Assembly (NCBI RefSeq): GCF_014839805.1
Contig: NC_051142.1
Coordinates: 1,674,001-1,738,000 of the forward strand
Direction of reading: 5' to 3'
DNA from: Manduca sexta
Taxonomy: Eukaryota > Arthropoda > Insecta > Lepidoptera > Sphingidae
Length of the DNA stretch: 64,000 nt
Shown here one piece after another: positions 48,824 to 60,800 of the stretch. Made by a program: the position numbers and the translations under genes. The notes beneath the pieces were generated by a model that was given only the letters and a program-made list of their open reading frames with translations, did not search any database and had not been told where the DNA came from. Numbering within the stretch: position 1 is the stretch's first letter; the number at the start of each line of letters is the position of its first letter.

Positions 48824-49929
48824 GCCTATCACCAGTCAGCTGATTATCGAACGACTGCGATTTCGTAGAGGCGAGCCCTCGGGATAGATAACAATACTCC
48901 TCTGCGGTCGCGCGTTACGTAAACTCGTGCGTCAACAAATATAACAAAAAAATGCTCGGAATCGGCGATTTGCGTCGACGACGGTGGGCAGTGGCGAGCG
49001 GTATGACGGCCTTCTACGATTCACATTTTGCAACGAAATGATACAGAAATAATTAGTCGTGGTTTCGCACGGATTCTACTAGTCAGTTGAAACTCCACTT
49101 TTTTCTAAATGCTTCTATAGATAAATGGCAAAATTTCGCACTACTTTAAAATTTCACCTAATCTTGACGTCACTGTAGTTTTCCTACAGTATTTTTATTA
49201 GTATTACTTTTTTATGGGTTTACAACTCGTTACTCGGACTCAGTTGACATTTCACAATTCCAAATCATGTTTTTGGCGCAAGTCACTTAAATTATTATTT
49301 GTCTCTTTCTAGCATGCCGTAAAACCTTCCAGTTAAAACGAGCGAGGTTCGATATTAAACTTCATCTTGCATTGCGCGCGCACCTGCGCAAAAATATTTG
49401 TTTTGTTATTCTCTTTGGATCTTCATAATGGCCATGAATATATAGTTTGTTTTGTGATAGGATAGATATGAGGATAGATCATTATTTACTTACTGAAATC
49501 ATGTAAAAACCATAGACAATTTTAGACTGATAACATTTTGGAATTGCATAAGGCTATGTCTTCACTCTTCATGCATTGTATCAGAATTTATTGATTTACA
49601 TGCAAGAAACTTACGTATTTTACGTGAATGTTACTGCGCATGCTTCCAAACCTAGTTTAAAGTCTTATGCAAGATCCGCAATTTGTGCTAACACGTAATA
49701 ATAACACTCCATATATTTAAATATACACCAAATAGATAGTTTACGTTATTACTTACTTTTTATTTATTTAAATGAACCTGGTTGAATATCGTATAAAAAC
49801 CTTGGAAGTTCGTGTACAATTTGCTAGTGGGGAAAACCTTTGTTTTAAAATATTATTATAACATTGTTTTTCTTAAATTATCTATGTGAAGTATTTCAAT
49901 ATTTTAGTCATTTTATAGGTTTAGAACCA

Positions 49930-50085
49930 AGCGCTGCATAATATAAAAGTCATGGGTTAAATTCCAAAAGTCAGGCAATCCAAATCATGAGGCATTATGC
50001 CAGCTTGATGGACTATGTTTCTCTCAGTAATTGAAGAAGCCCGTGCTCCAATAGTGAGGAGGTATTCGGTATTATTATACATATA
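49930..50085 (+). mobile_element. Degenerate SINE fragment, same family
   Basis: Box-B-like GGGTTAAATTCC, then a body with AGAAGCCCGTGCTC and a GGTATTATTA end follow the order seen in the full SINE copies, but with many substitutions and a missing middle. It is an old copy. Confidence 0.5.
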
Positions 50086-50559
50086 ATATAAACAGATGAT
50101 ATTTTTTCATGTTAAGTAGATACGGCGATATTATGATTATAGTATCACATACGCTTTAAATAGGCAGGTACAGTCAGCAACAGAAGTCGTTGAACATAAT
50201 TTGTTTCCAATATTTCCTAATCATTATCATTTACCATAAGTTGCTGATTAATTTAAAAACAAAACAACTTGTCATAATTGAACTACAAAAGTAGCTGAAC
50301 GCAGTCAAACCATTAACTGCTAAACATTACGAGCGACAATTTTTATGATCTGTAATAAATACAAATGTGGCTGAAATTAGCAAATTCTTTGTTTTATATG
50401 CAAGTTTTTTTTTCTATTCGTTAAATTGAACCCATCAAGCTTCAAGACACCAATATCGCGAAGCGCAGCGCACCGCGTTTTTTTACTATCAAAACATTGT
50501 CGAATAAATACAACAGTCCAGGATGTTAATTAAATTGTTATTTTATAACGTATTAGCTT

Positions 50560-50760
50560 TGGCTCGCTACTCTGCCCGCGTGAAAAAGTTTTTCAAAGAT
50601 AAAAGTCGTGCTTTATATTTACTCTGGATAGAAAGTAGCGTGTAGGGCTTAAGAGTAATGTAGCTTCCTATTAGTGAAATATTTTCAAAATCAGTTAAGT
50701 AGTTCCTGAGTTTAGCGCATTCAAAGAAACAAACCCTTTAGGTTTATATAATAGTATATA
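50560..50760 (+). mobile_element. Retroelement 3'-tail-like fragment
   Basis: It contains GTAGTTCCTGAGTTTAGCGC, then AAAGAAACAAACCCTTTAGG and TTATATAATAGTATA. The same word order occurs at 51310-51515, which ends TTATATAATAGTATAG. Probably a truncated copy of a non-LTR or Helitron-type dispersed family common in Lepidoptera. Confidence 0.6.
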
Positions 50761-50994
50761 TTGAAGTTAATAACCAGAATTATAAATTTTTAAGTATGAA
50801 CAAAACATCATAATATATTAGAAAGTAATATTACAACATTAATAGGAATAGGTTAATTACATTTTAAACATCCTATTTTATAGAGCACTGGCCAGCTTAA
50901 AAAACAAATGTGTAAATTCAAAATTATTCTGGCAGGAGATTCTCCTCGTAGGTTTCAACGTAAACGTCAGTTTATTTTTCATATTTTTTTAAGG

Positions 50995-51215
50995 GTGTAC
51001 GAGCTTTTGCCCGCGGCTCCACCCGCGATATAAAGTTTTTCGGGCTAAAGTTTTCCCTTATAAAAGTCACGCTATATATTTTCGCGGGAGCCTATGTTCT
51101 TCCCAGGGTCTCAAACTGTCCCCATACCAAATTTCATCTTAATACGTTGGGTAGTTTTTGAGTTTGACACGTTCAGGCCGACAGATGCAGCGGGGGACTT
51201 TGTTTTATTATATAT
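50995..51215 (+). mobile_element. Retroelement-like fragment, second copy type
   Basis: It starts near TGCCCGCGGCTCCACCCGC and carries AAATTTCATCTTAATACGTT and GTAGTTTTTGAGTTTGACAC, typical in order for the insect repeats with '...CCGCGGC...AAATTTCAT...' 3' parts. No coding frame remains. Confidence 0.55.
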
Positions 51216-51309
51216 TTTTTAGAACTTTTTAAGAGGAACAATCCCGTCATACATCATTGTTGCATAACTTTAACCGTTTAAGCAGCGCACGCAACAGAAG
51301 CTCTCAAAA

Positions 51310-51515
51310 CTAATAAATTTTGCCCGTTTTTGCAACATGTTTCATTACTGCTCCGCTCCTATTGGTCATAGCGTAACGATATATAGCCTATAGCACTCCA
51401 CTAACAAAGGGTTATCCAACACAAAAATATTTTTTCAGTCTGAACCGGTAGTTCCTGAGATTAGCGCGGTCAAACAAACAAACAAACTTTTCAGCTTTAT
51501 ATAATAGTATAGAAG
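51310..51515 (+). mobile_element. Retroelement 3'-tail-like fragment
   Basis: It shares the words TAGTTCCTGAGATTAGCGCG, AAACAAACAAACAAAC and CAGCTTTATATAATAGTATA with the fragment at 50560-50760, which allows pairwise recognition inside this window. Confidence 0.6.
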
Positions 51516-52230
51516 TATAGATTCAATAATGAGATTCATCAACTAATGCATTGTCAAGTTACAAAATGTTTAGCGACTTTTGTAACATTGAAATGATAAC
51601 CTTAATCTGTACTCGTCTTTGGTAAGTGATTTGTGGTCCGTTTCAATGTTCAGGAGTTTTGTAAATTAGTATTTGTTCATCGACTTTTGTTGCTGATCGT
51701 ACGTGCTGTGAGATATGTATAATGCTTGCACCTCAACAGTCTACCTAGCGGGTTAATCTAATAGAGAAGTTTATTATAGTTTACCTAATGATTCCACCTA
51801 ATAACAAATTTATATGTTTGTAGGTATTACCAAAAATCGCAACTGTTAACCTCATTCATTTCAAATCCGAATCGACTTGTTAGTAATTTCTTATAAAATA
51901 TTCCGCCCGTTTGTAAATTGCAATATTAATTAAGTAAGTGCTGATTTCCCACTGTTGAAAAAGTCCCAAAATAAACAACTGCCACGTAATTAAAGATAAA
52001 AAAATCGTTGAACTTACTTTTTTGATATTTACTACCAATTCACAATATATTATGCTACGGAAAATGCCAAGAATATTTTGCATGTTTCAAAGTCCATGTT
52101 TACGGGTATTAGTCTGTGGTTCTATTTATATATTTACTGTAGAGTTTTTTGCACGCACAATACATTTTTAACTGGGCTCAGTTATGCTCAGCGTCATGAC
52201 TAGTAAAAACTAATTTATTTTGATACATTT

Positions 52231-52310
52231 TTAGGGTTCCGTACCTCAAAAGGGAAAAACGGAACCCTTATATTACTTTGTTGTCCGTCCGTCCGTCTGT
52301 CAAGATCCTT
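52231..52310 (+). repeat. Dispersed repeat beginning with a 9-bp foldback
   Basis: GGGTTCCGT (52234-52242) and ACGGAACCC (52259-52267) are exact reverse complements around CTCAAAAGGG, followed by GTTGTCCGTCCGTCC. This block is, from memory, a frequent lepidopteran repeat. Nearby, two AAATTCATATCAAATACTCA-like stretches (about 52340-52365 and 52668-52688) suggest internal duplication of the same element. Confidence 0.55.
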
Positions 52311-53879
52311 TTTCTCAGGAGCGCGTGGACGTATTAAGCTGAAATTTATATCAAATACTCAAGTTTACTATCCCTTGGAGCAGCGAAAAAATCAAACTTC
52401 TAAGCCAATGCAATCAAAAGATATAGCTGTTTATGCCGCTAATTTTCAAAACTCGCAAGGGAATGAAAACCTACAAGGTACTTCCATGAACTCAAAATCT
52501 TGAAATTTAGTACGAAGCAACGTCTATACGTAATAGTATAGACTATAGATAAAGGAAAAATTGCGAAAACCATACATTTTTAGTTACATTATATAATAAA
52601 AATATTTTTAATAATTTAAAGTTACTACCACTTTCCTCATGAACGCGCAGAGGTAAGTATTAGATTGAAATTCATATCAAATACTCAGGTCTATAATACC
52701 TTTAAGCTGTAACAAAATGAAACCTCTATGTCAACGCAATCAAAAGAAACAGCAATTTAACCTTTAAGTACGGACGTGGAGTTTCACAGGCTATTCAATG
52801 TTTTCGTTTTCTTAGTTTCACCTAATTCCCCCCACTCCCCGCGATTGAGCATCTCAGTAGCTTTTGTTTTAGTTGTAAAACTACCAACGAGGGAGAAGGT
52901 TGCGACTTCCCATGAATATCACGTAAGTAATAACCATCCAAATATTGACCGGAGTCTGTCAGGTTACACGTCCATTTTGCCCTATGATATATTTTATTAA
53001 TTTGATTTATAAGGACAAAATGCGTCCATCAAGTTAAAGGTTATTTTGCAAAATTAAAACAGTGTGATAAAAACTTTTCACGGAAAAAGGTGGCACTACT
53101 TCACTGAAACTTCATCTCACATTAAATAGCAGAGGTTTTCCGAACACCCATGTCCCCCAATTAGTTCATCGATTATAATTAATAATCGACGATGACGACG
53201 AACGATAGTTAGTAATCGTCGCCCTACTGTATTACATAATATTTTTTATTTTACTTTAATCTAATATCCGTAACCAAAACTAACGGACAATCCGAAATAA
53301 TTAAGTATATATCCGTAATCGTATCCGAAACCGATATCATTTTATTCCTATATCCATTTCCGAAATTGCATATCCATAACATCACTGCTAAAATCTTCTC
53401 AAAGAAAAAAATAGATAGGACTGAGTGTGTATTTGCAGCCGCCGCAAAATACTTATTTTAATCATACCATGTGATCAGGTTTTTTTGTTGCTGTGAATAG
53501 ATTCATTTGTTCGAGTCTCGACTAATTTTTATTTGTGTTGTAAAACAAGTAACAAACGATGCAGGTCTCATTAACACTAACATTAAGCAAAACTCCTGTA
53601 AACATAGGCTATACAAAATAATTTTAATACTATGATAGGGGTAGATACTTACTTCTGGGCGCACAGTGGTTGTTGTCATAATATCACGTATTTCTTGTTA
53701 TCTTACCTTAATGCGAAACTCTGTGTACACGTTAGGACATTTGTTAGAAGTAAATGCGGACACCGGTGAATGGATTTGCATGAAATGAAATTTAGGATAC
53801 CGATAGGCCATGTCTCGGAAGAGCATATCGCGGGCTCACTATTACAAGCCCTAGTCTAGCATATTATAACTTGGACCGG

Positions 53880-53939
53880 AACGTGGTACTTTTATACAGG
53901 GTAAGGTATTATGCGGGCGAAGCCGCGAGCAACGTCTAG
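53880..53939 (+). mobile_element. Helitron-like 3' terminus
   Basis: It ends CTAG (53936-53939) before T, with a GC-rich hairpin GCGG/CCGC (53913-53916 and 53923-53926, loop GCGAAG) 9 nt upstream. This terminal structure resembles Helitron ends. I could not place its 5' end. Confidence 0.5.
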
Positions 53940-54115
53940 TATGTAATAAATAAAAGTCGTGTATAATTGTATTATATTTTTATTGCCGTTACAGCATCAA
54001 TACAGCTAATATGGATAATAAAGTAGCACGCAGCGCAATGACTAAGCTCCGTTGCGGTTACAGTGAGGCCGGGGAGCGGCGCGCATGCGCGAGCCTGCCA
54101 CAGAGTGCGCCGACG

Positions 54116-54148
54116 CGTGCCGGAGCCGTGCCGGACCCGTGCCGGACT
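54116..54148. repeat. Tandem repeat, three 11-bp units
   Basis: Three copies of CGTGCCGGAnn lie head to tail inside a GC-rich island (54060-54180). The 11-bp period is not a multiple of three, which argues against the island being protein-coding. Confidence 0.8.
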
Positions 54149-57100
54149 CGCGCCGCGTGCCGCCTCCTGTCCCACGCTTAAAATTATGAATACAAACAGA
54201 ACAGCCTGCTTGCCATTTGTACCGATACTACACGAGGACATCACAAATTTACAAACTACTAAATTAACCAGCGCTCGCCCGCTTTACAAATAAATGTCAT
54301 TCCGTTTCAACTGAGAGCGAATCAACGAGATCACAATACTAGCGAATCTAAAATTATTGTCATACAATATTTTAGGCAGTTTTTTTTCTAAATACATCGG
54401 TACACGTAGTTTGAACTATAATATAAGGTTTTGGTTAAATTGGTTTCATATAATTTTATGTTACTAATAGTATGTTGAGGTCATTGACTCGTACCTCAGT
54501 TTACTTTATAATAAAATTACCTACTGCAGTGCATATTGTAAATTAATATAATCTATGAGGGTGGAAGCTCGCGGCAACTTTTTAGTCGCTTTTCGTAGAA
54601 TCTAGTAGGTCTAGCTAGAGCTGCGTTTCCAATGTTCGTTTAAAGGGAGTAGCGTTGGTTTGTGGAATTATTTCATCCATTTTTCTAGAAATCACCTTTT
54701 AAACGGGACTCGGCTCGTCTTACTTCGGTTCATTGGGTCTCATTGGGTACGCAGCTTTATAACGCAACACGACTGTAACAGATTGCATGCCGTGAGTCAC
54801 CACCCCTGTACCAACTAAATGTTATTTGCGTAGATCAATATAACTAGGCATTGGCAAGTGTCGGCCGGGCGGCCGGCGCCGACGCGTACGTACTGCGCGT
54901 GCGCGGCGGCGGGCGCGCGCGCTATTGGCTCAATGAGAGAGGGCGCCGCGGGTCAGTCAAGCCACAAGCAATTGAATAATTAAATCTACTGGCTTGATTT
55001 ATGATACTTTAATAATTATAGATGGCTTTTGCATAGCTCGGCGACGTGTTGGCTGTGAAGTCACTAGCTCCTGACCTCTCGAGCATCCCAACGCAACTTT
55101 ATGACTAAGGCTACGTTTTAATCGTTCTTTGTCTACACAGTTTTAAAAAGTTACTCAGGTATTTAACTTTACCATTTGAACAATAATATATAGAAAACAT
55201 TATGATGGACTAATAATGAATAGTTAATAGAAACATATTAACCCGCCGCATGTCAGTATGTACGTGTCGGACGCGTACAATAAACATAACACAAACGATA
55301 TGACACTCTTACAGCGTGCCCGAGCGATACGTACACAAGCTACACTAATAAGCTACGCTACTATAAGTCGATAATAAATGCTTGAGCCTCGCTACTACAT
55401 GATAGGCACTTGCTTAATTAGACACCGTCTCGTACAAACGCGATATACTCCGCCGCAACCGAAGGCGCGACAGTCGCGGCCGTCCAAACACAGCGCTCGC
55501 GACACTCGTGCAGTAATTGAAATGTTCGCGCGAACATCAATATGTTTGATGCGCGTACATATTAACGAAGAGATTTGTAGGGAACGATTATCATTTAGGA
55601 AGACCGTTTCTAGTTTCATTAGCCTGTAATGACGCCAAAATGAGTTGATGTTACAACACTTTGGCGCATTCGGATAAACATGTTTAAATTCAATCAGCTA
55701 GTTCAATCCTTGTGAAAATATTGAAGCTCCGTGGACTGGGGACAGCGAGTCAGTGCCTCTGGTCGGGTGCGACGGATCTAACATTAGTGTACGTGCTGTA
55801 CCATCGCTGTGACTATTTAGCGTAGGCACGGCTTCACCGGTGTTGCCAGTTTAACGAGAACTATTTAATTAAAATCTCAGGCTAATACTTATGAGTTCCA
55901 CTATAACTCGTCGTGTGATATGCATGACAGTGTCGTTAAAGAAGCAAACACGCGGCCGTAATACTTACAAATAACATAACACTATATAAAACGTAAGTTA
56001 CCACCAGCGTCTCTTTATAAAATACAAAATCTAATTCTAGCACTTTATAAACGGTCATTTTACGTTATAATTTTGTAAAGACTTGTAAAAAATCGTAAAA
56101 AAATTGTCGGTAAATGCCGTACAAAATTTAGGAATGATTTGGAATGAGTATACATCACATGACTCTGTTGCGTCAGAGACAATAGGACATGTCCGTTTGT
56201 CTATGGTCAGTCATAGACGAACAACAATTTTATTTTCACATTGCATTTTTTAAAAGTTATCAAAATGTTAATTGATGTCGTTATCAGCTAATCAGTCAGC
56301 GTTCGTTTCATGTTGAATAGCCGTTAAGTACTTACAGATATGACTTGGTATTTCTTAATCTATGTACTGCACACTGCACAGACCACTTGAGCAAAATTTG
56401 TAGAGTTTTATTTCCACCAAACAGTTTCGAGTATATACATCCAAAATAAAATGGTCAATTCGTATTAATTTGACATAACATGAAAATAATTAATCTCTAT
56501 GTAAACTTATATTGACATGGCGGCACTTGGTATTTGGCTACACGCGAGAATTAACCGTTACTTAATTCATTATAGTCAACGTTAGTCGTAACAGTATGTT
56601 TCATGGTTACGCACCGATGCGTTATTTTGTGTAGGCACGGATCTTGAGCACGATAAAAGTAGAGGTATTAATAAGCATGGTGTCAGTTTGGGTTATATAA
56701 ATTAGCCCATTTTATTTGGCAGCACTGCATCCAACGACTTTGCTGCAACTTGCCTCACACCGCTCCTGCCGGGATGCTGGGCGTGACAAGTGCGCGTGCG
56801 CATCAAACAAAAAAAAATTAACAACGTACGATCGTCAACAATCAGTTAAGAGAGCTACAACTCTTCGGAGTCTTTCAGTTCGATTATCTAAGAAAACCAA
56901 TACATTTTTCTTTTACCGACTTCCAGCCTGTGCTCAACATTTTTGCCACATATCTATACATGTTATACGCATCCTGCTTTATTTGGTTTACAATAATTTT
57001 GTTAACGCATTTTCTTAATGCTTTAAATTTTATCACAAAGCTTAAATGACAAATTGTGAGTTGAGTCGACTGTTGTCCGTGGTCGGCTGTACTCGTTCTT

Positions 57101-57628
57101 GGTCGACTGCACCCGTTCGAGGTCACATGTTGACTGCACGCATATGGAAGCACGTTTTAATGCAAAACATAAATAACTTGTTGGCTTCGTTTAATACTCC
57201 TGTTGTGGCGCTGCATTCATCTGTATGGGTATAAAAAAGTATAGTTAATTTTGATATCTCACTATGTAGTTTTATCATATCATCAGTAATACATCATCCA
57301 GACCGCCGATGGAACCAATTATATTTGGATTATTCTTAAATTACTATCAGACACTAGAATAGCTAGGTAACCAAAGGCCCATGGTGTAATCAATAACTTC
57401 CGGTCCAGTGAGTGAAATAAGACCAGTGGTGGCTTAAAGGGGCCTCGATTAAATTTTTTGGCAAGTAAGATGCTTTGTTAGATTTTACAGAGTGGTGGTC
57501 TAAAACAATACGGTCAGCGGTCAGCGTCTGTGGGGCCCCTTAGCTTCGGAGGTTAGTCCTAAGGTAGCTTGGCCTGCTATGAGGACTAGTGTAGATGTAG
57601 AAGAATGTTTACACGCATGGTGTTGTCA

Positions 57629-57801
57629 CTAGAACAGCAGGTCGGTGTGGTGCGTGCGCGCCTGCGACCAGGAGCGCGCCGCGTGCGCCGCGCACGGCCG
57701 CGCGTCCCCCGCCTCCGCCGCGTCCCCCGCCTCCGCCGAGCCCGCCTCCGCAGGCTCCGCCGCCTCCGCCGAGCCCGCCTCACTCGCGCTCTTATCAGTT
57801 C
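57629..57801 (-). CDS. Taperin-like gene, last exon
   Basis: Acceptor TTTCAG; it enters with one base from the previous exon and ends in TAG at 57629-57631. It encodes 56 residues dominated by Ala, Glu and Gly in a repeating EAGSAEAAEPAEAGSAEAG pattern, then a less biased end. The DNA beneath is a CCGCCTCCG-type repeat, so the tract may vary in length between individuals. Confidence 0.6.
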
Positions 57802-60800
57802 CTGAAAGCGTATAAAATTATTGTTAAATGTACATAAAAGCTGGATGTAGCGTAATAAGGTCCTCAGCTAAAGCCGTCTCTGGTTAAAAGTTGATGATAA
57901 TGATTTCTTATGTTTACGCGAATGTTAGACATTGAAATTAAACTAATTTTCGGATTCTATCGCGGTTAGTATTTTATTTTTGTCCCGACGTTTGAAGACT
58001 TTGCAGCCTACTTTCGTGTAGTATAGCGAGGGTTAAGCGGCTTTCACTTACATCCAGATTCCAGACCCTATTGGCCATTTTTAATGACATAAAATTATTG
58101 AGTCATATATATAATTACACAATTGAGTCAAGGAAGAGGGAACAATGTTCACAGCAATATAATTATATATATATATATAATTATATTGCTATATATATAC
58201 CTTCGGTAGTTTGTGCGGCGCTCGCGTCGGGCCTCGCGTCGGGCCTCGCGTCGGCGCGCGTGACGCCGAGCTGGAAGGCGGCGGCGACCGTCTTGCTGGG
58301 CGTGTACCGACTCAGCGCCGCCGATGCTAAACACACGTGCACTCATATAGCCACACTACTTGTGTACACTTAGCTTACTGCAATGTTGTTCATTTAACAG
58401 GGAGAGTGCGGGGCTACTGGGTCTACACCCATCAAAATACTTTAACAAATCTTTGCTAAATTCAAATTACACAACGTCTTGGCAGAATGATGCACTTGAA
58501 AGTTATATGCACAATAATGTCGATAAGTACCAACTTATCACAATATTATTTTTACAATAAATAATACGAAGAAGATGTATTTGAATATTTAATATGTTAA
58601 AAAATTTACTAGACAATAGATTCTGGAATTTTGTAGATATATATTATAGAATATGTTTATTAGAGGCCAAACAATGGAAGAAGTAAACCTCTAGCTTACA
58701 GCATTTTAGCAGTGAATGTGATACCAGTTGTAGATACGAATGTAATGCTGGAGTAAACAGGGGATATCCCCAAAAGAGAGCCAGTGACGATGACACAATG
58801 ATACTTGAATTTATAATACTGACCACTTAGACATGCGGTTATATGATTTGTAACTAAACTCGCAAGAAAAAGTATTGTGAATCAGTAAGTAGTAGAATAA
58901 TATATTATTTACAATATAAATTTAAAGAGCAATCTCATAAACCAGTCAAAATATACAATGATATGATATGTAAATACATGAAATAAAAATTAAGAGGCGG
59001 AAGCAAGTTACCACGTTTTATTGCCTATATAAATTATAGGTATAAAACAATGATATTAATTTAAAACTTATATCCGCGCAGCTAATTCCAGCACAGAAAT
59101 GTGTATGCGTGTACACCGGCTCACTGCTGTAGCAGCAAAGCTTTGAGACCGGTAAAACCTTGGGATATGAACTCCTGGACCAAACGAGACATTTCCGTTA
59201 CTTAAGGGCAGAGACGAATTGGCCGGATTTCAAATTGAGCTCCATTTGTGTATGTTATATCAGTATGGTGTCGCTCGAAGCCTATTAATTCAAGGCTCGG
59301 AAATAAGTTCATCGAATTGTAGTGCAATACGTGCGACTTGCTCTTCAGACATAAAAGAGGAAGTTTTAAATAAACGTAATAACATACTATGTGCATATTG
59401 TATATACATATTATACATATAGACAGCAGACAGCCATCATTAGCTGACCGTGGCCGCAAAACTGAGGCGCCACCGCTGATAGATTGTAATCTATTTTGTG
59501 TTGCCATAATTATCTGATTCAACTACATAGTTGTGTGATCTTTGATCAAATCTCAACAATCGTAGACATGTGTTCATGGAACGTACACGATTTCGCTTTT
59601 AAACGAGATATCTGATCAATGATGAGGTGATGTTAGATATAGATTGATATAAATAATTGGTTTTGCAAGACCATTTTTTAATTCTTACCAATGTTATGTA
59701 GATATGTTATTCGCATAAATACAACTTATTTTTATGATCTACGTATATTATAACATATTTTATAATCTAAGTGCAAGGAAACAAAAATAGAGTATGTACA
59801 AAATAAAAGTGTCTATAATACATTTGTAACGTTCAAACAATAATAAATGCGTAGCGGCAGTAATGTTTTCAGAGTGGAGATTATTTACAATCTCACGACA
59901 GTGGCCCAACTAATAGAACTGTTACAGAAGTGATGATAGCTGTATCTATCTGAGTACAGTATCGCGACCAGTGCGTTAGCCGTGTATAGACTAGCCGGGC
60001 CGGAATCACACGAATGTGTGGTCCGGCACGAGCGGCGGCGCGGGGGTCGCGGGGGGCGCGGGGGGTGCGGGCGGCGCGGGCGCCACGCGCGACACTCTCC
60101 GCCGACGGAGGCGCTGCCTTAACACTTATAAACAAATTCACATTTATAAGATATGCCTATTTTAACATTTCCGTAGGCATAATAAGGACATTTTCGAAAA
60201 GTCTAGTAACACTGAGTAATATATGAATCCCAGTGTGATCGCCGGATATAAAGAAGTTTAACATCTAATCATTAATGCATCAAAGTGAAGAGTTTAATGT
60301 AGTAGTTTAGTTTGTAGTTCAGTTGTGTTGTAGTTGACATTGCAATTTATAGACATTCAACTATTTAGTAAAAGTCTCGTTATTTAGTCGTACAAAAAAT
60401 ATTGTGTTGATCAAAATCGTTGGTGTGAATACCTAATAATAAATTGCGTTGTGGAAAATTTATACAATAAATTGTTAACTGTTACTGGGACGGAATCGTC
60501 GTTGTACCGAAAATAAATTACAAAACACATTATTACAAATAGCTCTCGTTTTGTGATAACAAAAGTGTCAAAACAGATTTCGTTTAACCAGAGGTATTAT
60601 TATTTTTTACCAAAAAGGGTAACTTTTCTATCATTTCGTAAATATTAAAATAATAATAAAACGATGTTTTGATTTTTTACAAATGTATCAAGCGCGGTCG
60701 GCACTGTCGTCACAAACGCAAATCATTGGACAGTGTTTGCATGATATAGATATTAATTTAATAAAGTACCTATATGTGTGTTAGCGGCGAGCGGCGCCAT

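Larger units (their letters stand above)
48824..57628. other. P5CDH promoter side and long repeat-rich intergenic region
   Basis: 8.8 kb. The first 200 bp must hold the P5CDH promoter and leader. From about 49.9 to 54 kb there is a patchwork of transposon tails (listed separately). GC-rich islands at about 54060-54180 and 54860-54960 are unexplained. Open frames here are short and without domains. Confidence 0.5.

Noticed and set aside
48824..48832. P5CDH start three codons earlier at 48832
   Set aside because: That codon is GTG. The first ATG after the in-frame upstream stop is at 48823.
48344..48887. Plus-strand frames of 116-174 codons opposite P5CDH
   Set aside because: They mirror the long P5CDH coding frame and contain no domain.
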